Below, piece by piece: positions 24,913 through 33,623 of a stretch of 43,145 nt of DNA (the stretch's first letter is position 1; the number at the start of each line of letters is the position of its first letter). The notes below the pieces were generated by a model, which was not told the origin of the DNA, did no database searches, and was given only the letters and a program-made list of their open reading frames with translations. The translations under genes and the position numbers were made by a program. The DNA is from an uncultured Granulosicoccaceae bacterium. Its GTDB lineage: Bacteria; Pseudomonadota; Gammaproteobacteria; Granulosicoccales; Granulosicoccaceae. Where the stretch lies: positions 1 through 43,145 of the forward strand of contig CALGNZ010000062.1 in assembly GCA_937957915.1 (NCBI GenBank). The letters run 5' to 3'.

Positions 24913-25458
24913 ATGGACAATCAGTCTCTCGTCAACCTGTGTTCACGAAGTTGGGCCCTGACAGCATTAAGCCTGATTGCCAGTGGCACCAGCGCGCGAG
25001 TGTCGCCACTGGCCGCAGCTGCGGGTTGCGGGCGAACCGCAATGAGCGCGAGTGTCGTCCATTTGCTTGAGATGAGGTTGCTTGAGCGAAATCCGGGCTT
25101 TGGGCACCCGATGAGGCCAGAGTTTCGTTTGACTCCCGCAGGCACAGCAGTCGCGGCGTGGGCAGCCGAGTTGAATAATCTTATCGACCTTGAGCAGGAC
25201 CGCAGTATTATTCGCAGCAAATGGTCATTGCCACTGTTGAGCTGCCTGCCACGGGAAACCCGATACGCTGAATTGCGGCGCGCGCTGTCACCGGTCACGG
25301 ACCGCGCTTTATCGCTCTGTCTGGGGCAACTCACATCAAGAAACTGGGTCTCGAGAATGGTCTCCGCGGATACTTCACCACCGGCTGTGAGCTACCGAGC
25401 AGTCAATCATGGATTAACCCTGCACCATCAGCTGCAACGCTTGCCTGATGTCATCTGA
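24913..25458 (+). CDS. Tandem HxlR-type winged-helix protein
   Basis: A 181-residue protein that looks like two HxlR winged-helix domains in a row. The first spans about 5–85 (CSRSWALTALSLIASG…LAAAAGCGRTAMSASVVHLLEMRLLERN…FRLTPAG). The second spans about 100–175 (RSKWSLPLLSCLPRETRYAELRRALSPVTDRALSLCLGQLTSRNWVSRM…VSYRAVNHG). Both show the W..(3)L/A.L start, the recognition-helix area and the wing followed by Y/F-R-L/A-T/N-x-G. Ordinary HxlR proteins have one domain (100–130 residues) and dimerise, so this may be a built-in pseudo-dimer. No ribosome site precedes the ATG, and a TATAAT only two bases upstream suggests the true start may be further in. Confidence 0.75.
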   Translation: MDNQSLVNLCSRSWALTALSLIASGTSARVSPLAAAAGCGRTAMSASVVHLLEMRLLERNPGFGHPMRPEFRLTPAGTAVAAWAAELNNLIDLEQDRSIIRSKWSLPLLSCLPRETRYAELRRALSPVTDRALSLCLGQLTSRNWVSRMVSADTSPPAVSYRAVNHGLTLHHQLQRLPDVI

Positions 25459-25472
25459 CTAATGCAGCCTGC

Positions 25473-26486
25473 CTATATACTGTGCCCTGCCGTGTCGACG
25501 GCCAGCTCCACAACTTTGCCGCCCCGCAGCACTGACACGGTAAACTCTTTGCCATCCGGCAACGCGGCTATCTGTTCTTTGATGGCAGCGAAATCATGCG
25601 GCTCATCGCAGATAACACCATGAATAGACAACACGATGTCACCTCCCAGTGTGATCGTGGTGCCAGCCAGACTCACCGGAATCTGACCACCACGCAAGCC
25701 CGCTTTCTGTGCAATAGAACCTCTCACAACATGCTGCACCAGCATACCCGTTGCCTGCGGCACATTCAGCGCTGATGCAATGTCAGGAGTTAGCAGTATG
25801 CCATCGAAGCCTGTCCAGAAATCCGACGCCTGCATAAGTGATTTCTTTGCTCCATTAATTGATACCGCAAAGCCAATACCGTTAAAGCCACCGCTCTTGC
25901 TTAATATAAAACTGACAATGCCTATTACCTTGCCTTCCCGGTTAAACATTGGGCCACCGGAATTACCCTGGTTTATAGCGGTGTCGGTTTGCAAAAAAGT
26001 GACCGACTCACCACCTGCCATCAGGCCTCTGTCCATACGCCCTGACAGATTGCCTACAGACAACGTGTGTTCAATACCAAACGGGGCACCAATTACAAAC
26101 ACGGGCTCACCGATGCGCACGGCACTCGAGTCAGTAGTCTCCGCTAATACAATATTTTCAGGTGGTTTTATCAACTTTAGCAAAGCGATATCGCTTGAGG
26201 GAATCGACGATACGATTGTTGCTTCAGTGGTATAGCCATCTTTGAATTTAACCTGAATTCTATTGGCAGTATGAACCACGTGAGCGGCGGTTATGACCTT
26301 GTCATTCTCGATGACCACACCAGAACCCAGGCCCCTTTGCGGCACTTGTTTTTGGCTATCATAGTTGCTGGTATGAATGGTCACTACTGCAGGACTTAAC
26401 TTCGCATATAGCTCAGAGAAATCCTCGGCAAACCCAGTGATTGGCAGCGAGACCAATAAGGCCAGAAATAGTCTAATTATCCGCAT
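25473..26486 (-). CDS. HtrA/DegP-like periplasmic serine protease with one PDZ domain
   Basis: Exported trypsin-like protease, 337 residues. The signal peptide MRIIRLFLALLVSLPITGFA is cleaved near residue 20. The catalytic triad is complete: His 69 (ITAAHVVH), Asp 99 (SSDIALLKL) and Ser 176 (NQGNSGGPMF). A single PDZ domain follows (about residues 235–330: GILLTPDIASALNVPQATGMLVQHVVRGSIAQKAGLRGG…GDIVLSIHGV). This resembles DegS-sized enzymes, but with a cleavable signal rather than a membrane anchor. A good AAGGAA site precedes the ATG. It is convergent with the HxlR-type gene, with 14 bp between stops. Periplasmic protein quality control is the likely role. Confidence 0.92.
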   Translation of the reverse strand: MRIIRLFLALLVSLPITGFAEDFSELYAKLSPAVVTIHTSNYDSQKQVPQRGLGSGVVIENDKVITAAHVVHTANRIQVKFKDGYTTEATIVSSIPSSDIALLKLIKPPENIVLAETTDSSAVRIGEPVFVIGAPFGIEHTLSVGNLSGRMDRGLMAGGESVTFLQTDTAINQGNSGGPMFNREGKVIGIVSFILSKSGGFNGIGFAVSINGAKKSLMQASDFWTGFDGILLTPDIASALNVPQATGMLVQHVVRGSIAQKAGLRGGQIPVSLAGTTITLGGDIVLSIHGVICDEPHDFAAIKEQIAALPDGKEFTVSVLRGGKVVELAVDTAGHSI

Positions 26487-26914
26487 TGCACATTCCTTTT
26501 ATCTGCCGAGCTTATCGGTTCGACCTCACTTCTCAACCGTAGTTCCCCCGACTCACTTGCGCGGGCTTCCCTGGAACGCAACTATCAACTAACTTCAGTG
26601 AGTATGACAAACTATAAGTAAGCTCCCGGGGCTGCTGCAGGGCTACTGTATTGGCTCCCGAACCAACCGGTACCAATCAGATTTTGTTGCATACGATCTA
26701 ACCAGCCTGTCTGCGGGAGGCACACTGATGTCCTATATGCAGGAGGTGTGTCCCGTATCAAGTAGTTTAAAAGCGGAGAGTGGCGCCATTTCAAAAAACG
26801 CACAAAGAAAAAGTGAACTACTCGCGGTGCTGCCTCCCGGGAACAAATCGGATTGGACTGCCGCGTTAGCTCTAACGGTTAAAACGCAAAGCAGGCCAGA
26901 TAAGATTAACCGAC
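26487..26914. other. Intergenic region between the protease and DUF599 genes
   Basis: 428 bases with no confident gene. Two small overlapping frames exist: a plus-strand one (26728–27000) described separately and a minus-strand 63-codon one (26612–26803) with no support. Confidence 0.4.
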
Positions 26915-27000
26915 TCACACACGCTGAGTATCGTCATCCAGGCCTTCCAGAATTTTTGCAAATTGCGAACGAAATGCACGACGATACAAAACCAGACTGA
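26728..27000 (+). CDS. Possible small protein, unrecognised
   Basis: A 90-codon frame whose ATG is preceded by a strong GGGAGG site at good spacing, the reason for listing it. The product (MSYMQEVCPVSSSLKAESGA…) is soluble, with no domain I recognise. Against it, the last 86 bases run antisense through the 3' end of the DUF599 gene. It may be a chance frame. Confidence 0.2.
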   Translation: MSYMQEVCPVSSSLKAESGAISKNAQRKSELLAVLPPGNKSDWTAALALTVKTQSRPDKINRLTHAEYRHPGLPEFLQIANEMHDDTKPD

Positions 27001-27658
27001 CCCAGATAGTCGCCACAATAAATAACAGCGGGCTCAAAAACCACGCGATTGCTGCGAGTGCAAAAAAGTAAGAATTCATCCCGGTCGAAAAATGACGCGC
27101 GCCCAGCGTATGCATTTGCGCCACTGCTGTCGCATAGCGTTCGTGCTCGCTATCGGTGGATAACGAACTCGGTACCGATACATCCGGGGACGCTCCTATC
27201 ATGATCAATACGTAGTTGAAGAGTCGGTAACTCCAGGCGAACTTAAAGAATGCAAACGTAAAGATAAAAATAACCAGCAGTACCTTTAACTCCCATGCCG
27301 TTCTGGTAAATGGCGATGCAAACGGCAATTCATTCAACAGCGTTTGCGCCTGATCAGATGCACCCAGTGCTGCCATCAATCCGCCGATAAGCAGTATTGA
27401 TGTTGAAGCAAAAAATAACACACCGTATTGAAGTGTGTTTTGAATAAGCGCGTCGGGCATCTTTGGATCACGCAACACCATATTAACCATCCAGCGCTGT
27501 CGATGCTGATGCATCCGATAGGAGATGGTTCTGTGTTTCAGGCGTGAATGATTAATAATCCAGTAGTGCAGTACCCATGATGCAAAAAACAACAGCAATG
27601 CAAAACAGTCGAGCAGCCCGAAACCGACATTTTGTAAAATCGCGATCACACCAGACAA
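26915..27658 (-). CDS. DUF599 family membrane protein
   Basis: Inner-membrane protein of unknown function, 247 residues. About five hydrophobic segments are visible (14–33, 80–100, 122–142, 195–212, 216–232). The family pattern is present: FALLLFFASWVLHYWI, HRQRWMVNMVLRDPKMPDALIQNTLQYGVLFFASTSILLIGGLMAALG and FKFAWSYRLFNYVLIMIGASP. The start is unsure: the frame begins with a TTG at 27658, and a GTG at 27649 is also possible. It follows asnS with 59 bp between, in the same direction. Confidence 0.85.
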   Translation of the reverse strand: MSGVIAILQNVGFGLLDCFALLLFFASWVLHYWIINHSRLKHRTISYRMHQHRQRWMVNMVLRDPKMPDALIQNTLQYGVLFFASTSILLIGGLMAALGASDQAQTLLNELPFASPFTRTAWELKVLLVIFIFTFAFFKFAWSYRLFNYVLIMIGASPDVSVPSSLSTDSEHERYATAVAQMHTLGARHFSTGMNSYFFALAAIAWFLSPLLFIVATIWVSLVLYRRAFRSQFAKILEGLDDDTQRV

Positions 27659-27717
27659 TTTAATCGGACCTGGCCTTTATTCTATTCATGAGGGTTCGGC
27701 GTCTGAATTAATGCAGG

Positions 27718-29127
27718 CTAGAACGGTGCAGACTTGGGTGTCCGCGGGAATGGTATAGCGTCGCGAATATTCTCCATACCAGTGACGTAGTTTATCAGTC
27801 GCTCAAAACCCAGACCAAAGCCCGCATGTGGCACAGTGCCATAGCGGCGTAAATCCCGATACCACCATAGTTCGTCTTTAATGCCCTGTGCGTCGAGCTT
27901 GGCATCGAGTACGTCCAGCCTTTCTTCACGTTGACTGCCTCCAATTATCTCACCGATGCCCGGAGCCAGTACATCCATCGCTGCCACGGTTTTACCATCT
28001 TCGTTTTCACGCATGTAAAACGCCTTGATCTCTTTCGGGTAATTACGCAATACAATGGGTTTACCAACGTGTTCCTCGGTTAAAAATCGTTCGTGCTCTG
28101 ATTGCAAATCAGACCCCCAAACCACGGGATATTCAAACTTCTTTTTGCAGTTGGTGAGTATTTCAACAGCCTCGGTGTACTCCATTTGTACAAACGGAGA
28201 TTCAATTACCTGCTCCATGCGTTTGATACATTCCTTGTCCACTCGTTGTGCAAAAAATGCCATGTCGTCAGCACAGCGATCGAGCACCTGAGTGAACAGG
28301 TACCGCAGCATATCTTCGGCTAATGCTGCGTTCTCATCGAGCCCTGCAAAAGCGATTTCCGGTTCAATCATCCAAAACTCGGCAAGGTGCCTGCTGGTGT
28401 TGGAATTCTCAGCACGAAAGGTTGGGCCAAAGGTATAAACCCTGGACAGGGCCACCGCGAATGATTCGACATTCAACTGACCTGATACCGTTAGAAACGA
28501 TTCGCTGCCAAAGAAGTCTTCGGAAAAATCGACACTGCCCTTGTCTGCCGCTTGCGCGGAGATCGGCAGATTAGCCAGATCAAGGGTACTTACACGAAAT
28601 AATTCTCCGGCACCTTCACAGTCACTGGCAGTGATGATGGGTGTGTTTACCCAGTGGAATTCTCGATCATAAAAGTAATTGTGTACGGCATTAGCCAGCG
28701 TCGTGCGCACCCGGCTGATTGCACCAAAGGCATTGGTGCGCGGCCGCAGGTGAGCCACCGAGCGCAGATATTCGAAGGTATGTCTTTTCTTTGCCACCGG
28801 ATAGGTCTCGGGATCATCGACCCAGCCGACCACCGCTACTTCATCAGCCTGAATCTCACAACTCTGACCCCCGCCTTGTGACTCAACGAGTTTGCCCGTG
28901 ACCACTACAGCACAGCCTGCGGTCAGCTTCAGTACCTCGTCCTGATAGTTGCCAATGTCACTGGCGACAACTGCCTGTATGCCATCAAAACAGGAGCCAT
29001 CATAGACATTCAGAAAAGAAATACCGGCCTTTGAGTCCCGCCGACTTCGGACCCAGCCGCGCACAGTGACAATTTGACCAAAAGACCCTTCCGAGGCCAG
29101 CAATTTTTTGACAGAGAGACTACTCAT
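27718..29127 (-). CDS. asnS: Asparaginyl-tRNA synthetase
   Basis: Class IIb aminoacyl-tRNA synthetase that charges tRNA-Asn, 469 residues. The N-terminal OB-fold anticodon-binding domain ([34 protein letters not shown]) leads to the catalytic core. Motif 2 is in [27 protein letters not shown], and motif 3 is [35 protein letters not shown]. The asparagine-specific EFWMIEPE signature separates it from AspRS. Its presence suggests direct Asn-tRNA formation rather than only the GatCAB route. Confidence 0.97.
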   Translation of the reverse strand: MSSLSVKKLLASEGSFGQIVTVRGWVRSRRDSKAGISFLNVYDGSCFDGIQAVVASDIGNYQDEVLKLTAGCAVVVTGKLVESQGGGQSCEIQADEVAVVGWVDDPETYPVAKKRHTFEYLRSVAHLRPRTNAFGAISRVRTTLANAVHNYFYDREFHWVNTPIITASDCEGAGELFRVSTLDLANLPISAQAADKGSVDFSEDFFGSESFLTVSGQLNVESFAVALSRVYTFGPTFRAENSNTSRHLAEFWMIEPEIAFAGLDENAALAEDMLRYLFTQVLDRCADDMAFFAQRVDKECIKRMEQVIESPFVQMEYTEAVEILTNCKKKFEYPVVWGSDLQSEHERFLTEEHVGKPIVLRNYPKEIKAFYMRENEDGKTVAAMDVLAPGIGEIIGGSQREERLDVLDAKLDAQGIKDELWWYRDLRRYGTVPHAGFGLGFERLINYVTGMENIRDAIPFPRTPKSAPF

Positions 29128-29563
29128 GGGTATCCAGGGCTATCGTGATGTTGACTGTCTAATAATAGCCCGCAAATCACTGTGCAATGAATATTGTCCG
29201 GTAACAAATAGCGGCTGTAGATCAGAATAGGTCACTGCAGCAGATGGATTTACGCGCAGGTAATGCCACAAGCGCAGTTCGTACTGTCCCTCACAGCAGA
29301 TTCGTAAGGTCGCTTGCCGCAGAAATACCTGGCCGCACACGGCCCGTTTATTCGTTTGCTTCACTAAGGATGGACAATCGCCATGATTCGCCACATATTC
29401 GCCGCGGGGGGCGCGCGCTGCGCACACCAGGTCGAGGTGCAGGCCTTAACTATGTACCTGAGGCAACAAAAACGGACGGCTTTGCAGATAGCCGGAGATA
29501 CGATGCACGGTCGAAAGCAGCTGCCCGAATGACTATCAGCCAGGAAAGCTACCGAAAGGGAGA
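29128..29563. other. Intergenic region upstream of asnS
   Basis: 436 bases. Frames on both strands (for example 29140–29427 minus, 29244–29567 plus) have no recognisable motif and poor starts. The region should contain the asnS promoter and the 3' end of the ATP-grasp transcript. I see no clear RNA or repeat. Confidence 0.45.
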
Positions 29564-30472
29564 CTAGAAGATGTCTGAATCCGCGACAACAAGCTTTTCC
29601 ATTGACGAGTAAAATCCTGACAGATCTTCTTTTGCACCGTAACGCGGTACATCATGCATTTTCATGTAGGGTCGAGAGTTGACCTCCAGAAAAATGCAGC
29701 GCTGCTGTGTATAGGGAACTTCTATTCCTTTCTCGAATATGACATCAATCCCCAACACGGTGGCATCGAACACATCGACAATCTTGTTGAACAACTCCTC
29801 GTTTTCTCTGGGGATAGAATCGCGTTCTATGGTTTCAACCACCCCGCCAGGTGCCAGCGCGACACGATTGAACAAATACACGCGCTCACCGTCAGCCGGT
29901 ATTGTGCTCAGCGTTTTACCCTGTCGCGACAGGTAGGAGATTACCTGCTGGCTCTTCTGGATCGGATAAATTGTCGGGTTCAGCTGCATCTCTCTGCGGA
30001 TGGCATTCTCCGCGTCGATCAGGATACCAATGTCGTCCTCACCATTACCGTCAACAAACGGAGGATACCGCCTGATTACTGAGGCAAGATCATCGCGAGT
30101 TGCCAGAACACGGTAGTTTCGGCCAAGCAAGTATTGCTCGACAACGCTCGTTGGCCACCATACTTTCACCCACAATGCCGCTTTCCACAACTCTTTGTAG
30201 TTGTTAATCGGGAAGTGACTGCCACGCGAAAACCCGCTGACATTTGGCTTAATACAGAGCGGAAATCCGTGCTCACGCGCAAACTTGTGCGCAGACCAAG
30301 GGCTTAGAAAGATTGCGCCTTTGGCGTGAGGTATGTCGTGTTCACTGAATTTACTGCGCGCCTGCGCTTTGGAACGACAACTTCTGCGAACGGCCAGCGA
30401 GTTGTAGTTGCTGCAGCCATTCATATATTTCTGGCTTATCCAGCCGTAGATCTTCTTGCGTATACCGTTCAC
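29564..30472 (-). CDS. ATP-grasp ligase, cyanophycin-synthetase/RimK-like core
   Basis: ATP-dependent carboxylate–amine or carboxylate–thiol ligase fold, 302 residues from a GTG. It begins almost directly with the ATP-grasp lid helix (SKAQARSKFSEHDIPHAKGAIF) and lacks the usual pre-ATP-grasp N-terminal domain. GFPLCIKPNVSGFSRGSHF (nucleotide lysine), SVVEQYLLGRNYRVLATRDDLASVIRRYPPFV and, near the end, GIDVIFEKG…CIFLEVNSRPYMKMHDVPRYG (the E.N metal-binding pair) are clear. The GVVETIERDSIPREN segment resembles CphA-type chains. It follows the other ATP-grasp gene with one base between. Substrates are unknown; an amino-acid ligating pathway is plausible. Confidence 0.78.
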   Translation of the reverse strand: MNGIRKKIYGWISQKYMNGCSNYNSLAVRRSCRSKAQARSKFSEHDIPHAKGAIFLSPWSAHKFAREHGFPLCIKPNVSGFSRGSHFPINNYKELWKAALWVKVWWPTSVVEQYLLGRNYRVLATRDDLASVIRRYPPFVDGNGEDDIGILIDAENAIRREMQLNPTIYPIQKSQQVISYLSRQGKTLSTIPADGERVYLFNRVALAPGGVVETIERDSIPRENEELFNKIVDVFDATVLGIDVIFEKGIEVPYTQQRCIFLEVNSRPYMKMHDVPRYGAKEDLSGFYSSMEKLVVADSDIF

Positions 30473-30473
30473 G

Positions 30474-31397
30474 TTAGCTGCAATGGATGTTTACGGCATT
30501 GTTGCCATTTTTGTTCGCTGCCTGCATCTTGCCGACAGGCACATTCGAGTTCACAGATCGCTCAAGCAATGCCTGCTGTGCAGCCTGGTGCTTGCGCCCG
30601 TACAGTGTCATGCGAATAAAGACTGCCGGTGCATTTGGCTTGTGTCCCATATCTCTGGTTACTCTTGCCAGCGACCCGCTGACTGTCAAAGCAGATCGTA
30701 TTTTATTAAACACGGAATGCTTGTCATCCATCAGGTGAATGGGCATCGGTGTGAACAGGTTAATCTCGATCACGTGGAAGTCACCGTTGATCAACTGTTC
30801 GATCGTATCTGCCCTGACACTCAGTCTGGACTGGCCAAAGTGCCCGATCTCTCTAACGTAGCCACTAATTTTGGTCAGTTCCGACGGTGTCAGCGTGTTG
30901 GTGATATCGCAGTACTTTGAATCCTGATTGTTGATGCCGTTGATCGGATACTTGTGCGTTCCGTTGACGGTTTCAGTCACGGTCAGGTAGTCAGGGTGCT
31001 CGGAGGCCTCGCCGGTAAACGTTGTGAAAATCTCAAACTCGCGCGCTTCAGGTGCCGCGTGTTGTACCAGATATTGAACAGGCCCGTTTTGCATTTGGCG
31101 CGACAGCATTCGAAACTGATGTTCGTTATCTGCTCGTTCAATACCGACTGAGTTTTGTCCCCACTCGGGCTTTAAGAACACCGGGAAACTCGCCGGCATA
31201 TACGCATCATCGAGCCTTTGCTGGTGCAGACGCCACTTGGCTGGAATCATTTGATCGAGAGCGATCTTCGAAAAAATGCCGCGCTGACGGCAAAAATGCT
31301 TCGAATTGATTTGAAAATAATTCCAGGGTCGCGCGCGAAGCCGCAGGCAACACAGAATATATGACGCGATGATCAATACAGAAAGAGTGCTTTTCAT
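30474..31397 (-). CDS. ATP-grasp family protein, unrecognised specificity
   Basis: 307 residues. The core FPVFLKPEWGQNSVGIERADNEHQF (nucleotide-binding lysine and flexible loop) and, much later, LSVRADTIEQLINGDFHVIEINLFTPMPIHLMD (R.D plus E.N metal ligands) define an ATP-grasp fold. The middle, REFEIFTTFTGEASEHPDYLTVTETV, holds the usual acidic beta hairpin. An N-terminal hydrophobic stretch (STLSVLIIASYILCCLRL) may be a membrane anchor or a buried helix. Upstream gene of the ATP-grasp pair; no weak third partner such as an N-acetyltransferase or peptide precursor is visible. The ribosome binding site is poor. Confidence 0.7.
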   Translation of the reverse strand: MKSTLSVLIIASYILCCLRLRARPWNYFQINSKHFCRQRGIFSKIALDQMIPAKWRLHQQRLDDAYMPASFPVFLKPEWGQNSVGIERADNEHQFRMLSRQMQNGPVQYLVQHAAPEAREFEIFTTFTGEASEHPDYLTVTETVNGTHKYPINGINNQDSKYCDITNTLTPSELTKISGYVREIGHFGQSRLSVRADTIEQLINGDFHVIEINLFTPMPIHLMDDKHSVFNKIRSALTVSGSLARVTRDMGHKPNAPAVFIRMTLYGRKHQAAQQALLERSVNSNVPVGKMQAANKNGNNAVNIHCS

Positions 31398-32618
31398 ACC
31401 GGGAATTTGTTCATCAGGACCATCACAAAGTGTATGACCGTATTATATCGCACAAATTCAATTCGAGCGTCCACAGGCTTGGCACGAGCAATTCCCACCG
31501 ACGGATCCGATAACACAAAAAACGAAGAGAACTGTGAAAACGAAGTATTTATCCGGATTATGCAGCCTCAATCGCCATATCAGGTTACTGATCAGTAAAA
31601 TCCGTTTCGGATATATTCTATTTCACAATGATTGCGCGGCCATTATTACTTAACTGCAATGTCATGTGAGCCACGCGCACTCCCCTGACCTGCCATCAAC
31701 ATGCGCGAATATTCTCGAGATGACCCGTTTCAGCTGAGTGCATTACCATCCGAAATCGGCCAATAGACCTGTGACGCGATAGCGAACGAAGGCCGATAGC
31801 AAATGCACAGACTCACGGCCTGTTGATTGATCGGTATATGCAGTGAACCCTGATCATCTGCCATTGATACAAAGTGGGGGATCCGGGGGTCGGGGCCAAC
31901 AATGGTTGCTCACTGCCCGGCAGTGAAGGCAGCTTTTACGCGAAAGGAAGTGTCATTAGTGGCAAGGGAGTGGCGGGCGGTATCTACAGAAAGCACCACA
32001 GGCGCTTATTCTTCAAGCCGGTTACCAGCGTTACGCCTCTAACGGTTGTGGGAACAACCTGATAACTCGTGCTTTTCATATTCCCCGTCGTTGGCGGCCT
32101 GTCCACGCATACTCTGATCACTGGTGGTTGTTGCTATTTCCACCTGCCCGTTTGGAACCAGCAAGTAGCATTTACCGAAAACCCCTTTGCTGATCGTACC
32201 ACCAGTGACAGCAATGCGATTTCTCACATCGTCACTTGTTCGCGCTGCAAATAACCACTCATTAAACTGTTGCTGATCCTGTGCCAGCGCCGGTGCTGCA
32301 GAGCGATTACCGCCCGCCCCAAAAGCCTTGAGTGATTGTTCATCCATGCTTGTCCGCTCTGTCAATGCTGGTGCCCTCTGGTGTTTGTAATGTTCTTGGG
32401 GATGTTCTTTAGAATTGGCTTTGGGATTGGCTTTTGTGTTGGTCTTTTATACTGGTCTTTTATGTTGCTGCCTACGGGCAGCACTCCGGATGCCTGCCGC
32501 TGCCGGCGCGTGTATCGGCGGATCACGGAAAACCTTGAGTGCAGGATACAGGGACATTAAGCAGAGAGAGTCTGTTGCGGTGCCGTGTGGCAGAACACAT
32601 CAACAACCGGCTATCCGG
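31398..32618. other. Gene-poor stretch between the ATP-grasp pair and puuE
   Basis: About 1.2 kb with only one weak coding candidate (32039–32365). It contains G-rich tracts near 31870–31900 and a T/G-rich low-complexity run at about 32395–32465 built from repeats of TTGGCTTT/TTGGTCTTTTAT. No transposase remnant, RNA gene or terminator was recognised. It may be a decayed region or an RNA locus. Confidence 0.45.
32039..32365 (-). CDS. Hypothetical small protein (weak)
   Basis: A 108-codon frame beginning MTERTSMDEQSLKAFGAGG. The product is hydrophilic, without a signal peptide or motif I know (…NRIAVTGGTISKGVFGKCYLLVPNGQVEIATTT…). The composition is compatible with a real protein, but there is no strong ribosome binding site and no operon partner. 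Listed only because it is the best candidate in this stretch. Confidence 0.25.
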   Translation of the reverse strand: MTERTSMDEQSLKAFGAGGNRSAAPALAQDQQQFNEWLFAARTSDDVRNRIAVTGGTISKGVFGKCYLLVPNGQVEIATTTSDQSMRGQAANDGEYEKHELSGCSHNR

Positions 32619-33527
32619 TTACCCGGAATGATTCTCCCGCCAATGGCTCGCTATCTCACCGCGCGTTGCCACCCACACTGCCGGCTGTGAGCTGACGTAG
32701 TCGAGAAATCGCGCCAGCGCCTGAGCTCTGCCTGGTCGCCCGACCAACCGACAGTGCAATCCAATCGACATCATTTTCGGCTGTTCGGCGCCCTCTTCGT
32801 AGAGACAGTCAAAGCTGTCCTTCAGGTACTGGTAGAACTGCTCACCGGAATTGAAACCCTGCGGCGTGGCGAAACGCATGTCGTTCGCATCGAGCGTGTA
32901 GGGCACCATCAGCAGAGGGTTTGAGTAGTCATTGCACCAGTACGGCAAATCATCAGCGTAGGTGTCGGCACACCAGTCAAACCCTCCCTCCTCGGCAGAA
33001 AGCCGGATACTGTTCGGGCTGGTGCGTCCGGTATAGATGCCCTTCGGTCTGCTGCCCGTCGCTTCAGTGTGAATGCGAATCGCCTGTTGCAGGTGCGTAC
33101 GCTCCTCCTGCTCGGAGACATGCTGATAGTCTATCCAGCGATAGCCGTGTGTCGCTATTTCCCACCCGGATTCCACCATCGCCGCTACCGCTGGCGGGTT
33201 TCGCTGTAATGCCATCGCCACAGCAAACACGGTGACCGGCATATCTCGCTTGCTGAATAATCGATGCAGCCGCCAAAAGCCGGCGCGGGAGCCGTATTCG
33301 TAGATCGACTCCATATTCATATGTCGCATGTCGGCTATCGCGTCTGCACCGACAATTTCAGACAGAAATTTTTCAGAGGCCGGATCCCCGTGTAACACAC
33401 AGTTCTCTCCGCCCTCTTCATAGTTAATTACAAACTGCACGGCAACACGGGCTTTTCCGGGCCATTCAACCCTGGGCGGTGCCGCACCATAACCCACCAT
33501 GTCTCTCGGATAGGAATCGTCTGTCAT
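32619..33527 (-). CDS. puuE: Allantoinase PuuE (polysaccharide-deacetylase-like)
   Basis: Cofactor-independent allantoinase that hydrolyses allantoin to allantoate in purine breakdown. The NodB-fold protein has PRDMVGYGAAPPRVEWPGKARVAVQFVINYEEGGENCVLHGD at the start, where the NYEEGxE…LHGD stretch is typical of PuuE. ATHGYRWIDYQHVSEQEERTHLQQAI and MSIGLHCRLVGRPGRAQALARFLDYV follow. The ATG at 33527 (MTDDSYPRD, 302 residues) has a GAG-containing ribosome site and gives the usual length; a longer frame to 33608 adds 27 unconserved residues. It lies with uraD and an Ldh-family gene in one direction. Confidence 0.93.
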   Translation of the reverse strand: MTDDSYPRDMVGYGAAPPRVEWPGKARVAVQFVINYEEGGENCVLHGDPASEKFLSEIVGADAIADMRHMNMESIYEYGSRAGFWRLHRLFSKRDMPVTVFAVAMALQRNPPAVAAMVESGWEIATHGYRWIDYQHVSEQEERTHLQQAIRIHTEATGSRPKGIYTGRTSPNSIRLSAEEGGFDWCADTYADDLPYWCNDYSNPLLMVPYTLDANDMRFATPQGFNSGEQFYQYLKDSFDCLYEEGAEQPKMMSIGLHCRLVGRPGRAQALARFLDYVSSQPAVWVATRGEIASHWRENHSG

Positions 33528-33623
33528 GTTTTTTCTCGTGTACGGTAAGTACCGGCCCACAGCACTGACCTGATTATAGGTGACCTCGGTAACCCGGATA
33601 TTATTCAAGACAGGCCTGCAAGG

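Noticed and set aside
29140..29567. Two overlapping small frames upstream of asnS
   Set aside because: Opposite strands, poor starts, no domain, biased composition.
30456..30920. 154-codon plus-strand frame over the ATP-grasp genes
   Set aside because: Lies entirely antisense to the two ATP-grasp genes, which have clear motifs.
32336..32560. Hydrophobic plus-strand frame (MFIHACPLCQCWCPLVFV…) as a membrane peptide
   Set aside because: The hydrophobicity comes from the T/G-rich low-complexity run; no ribosome site and no family.
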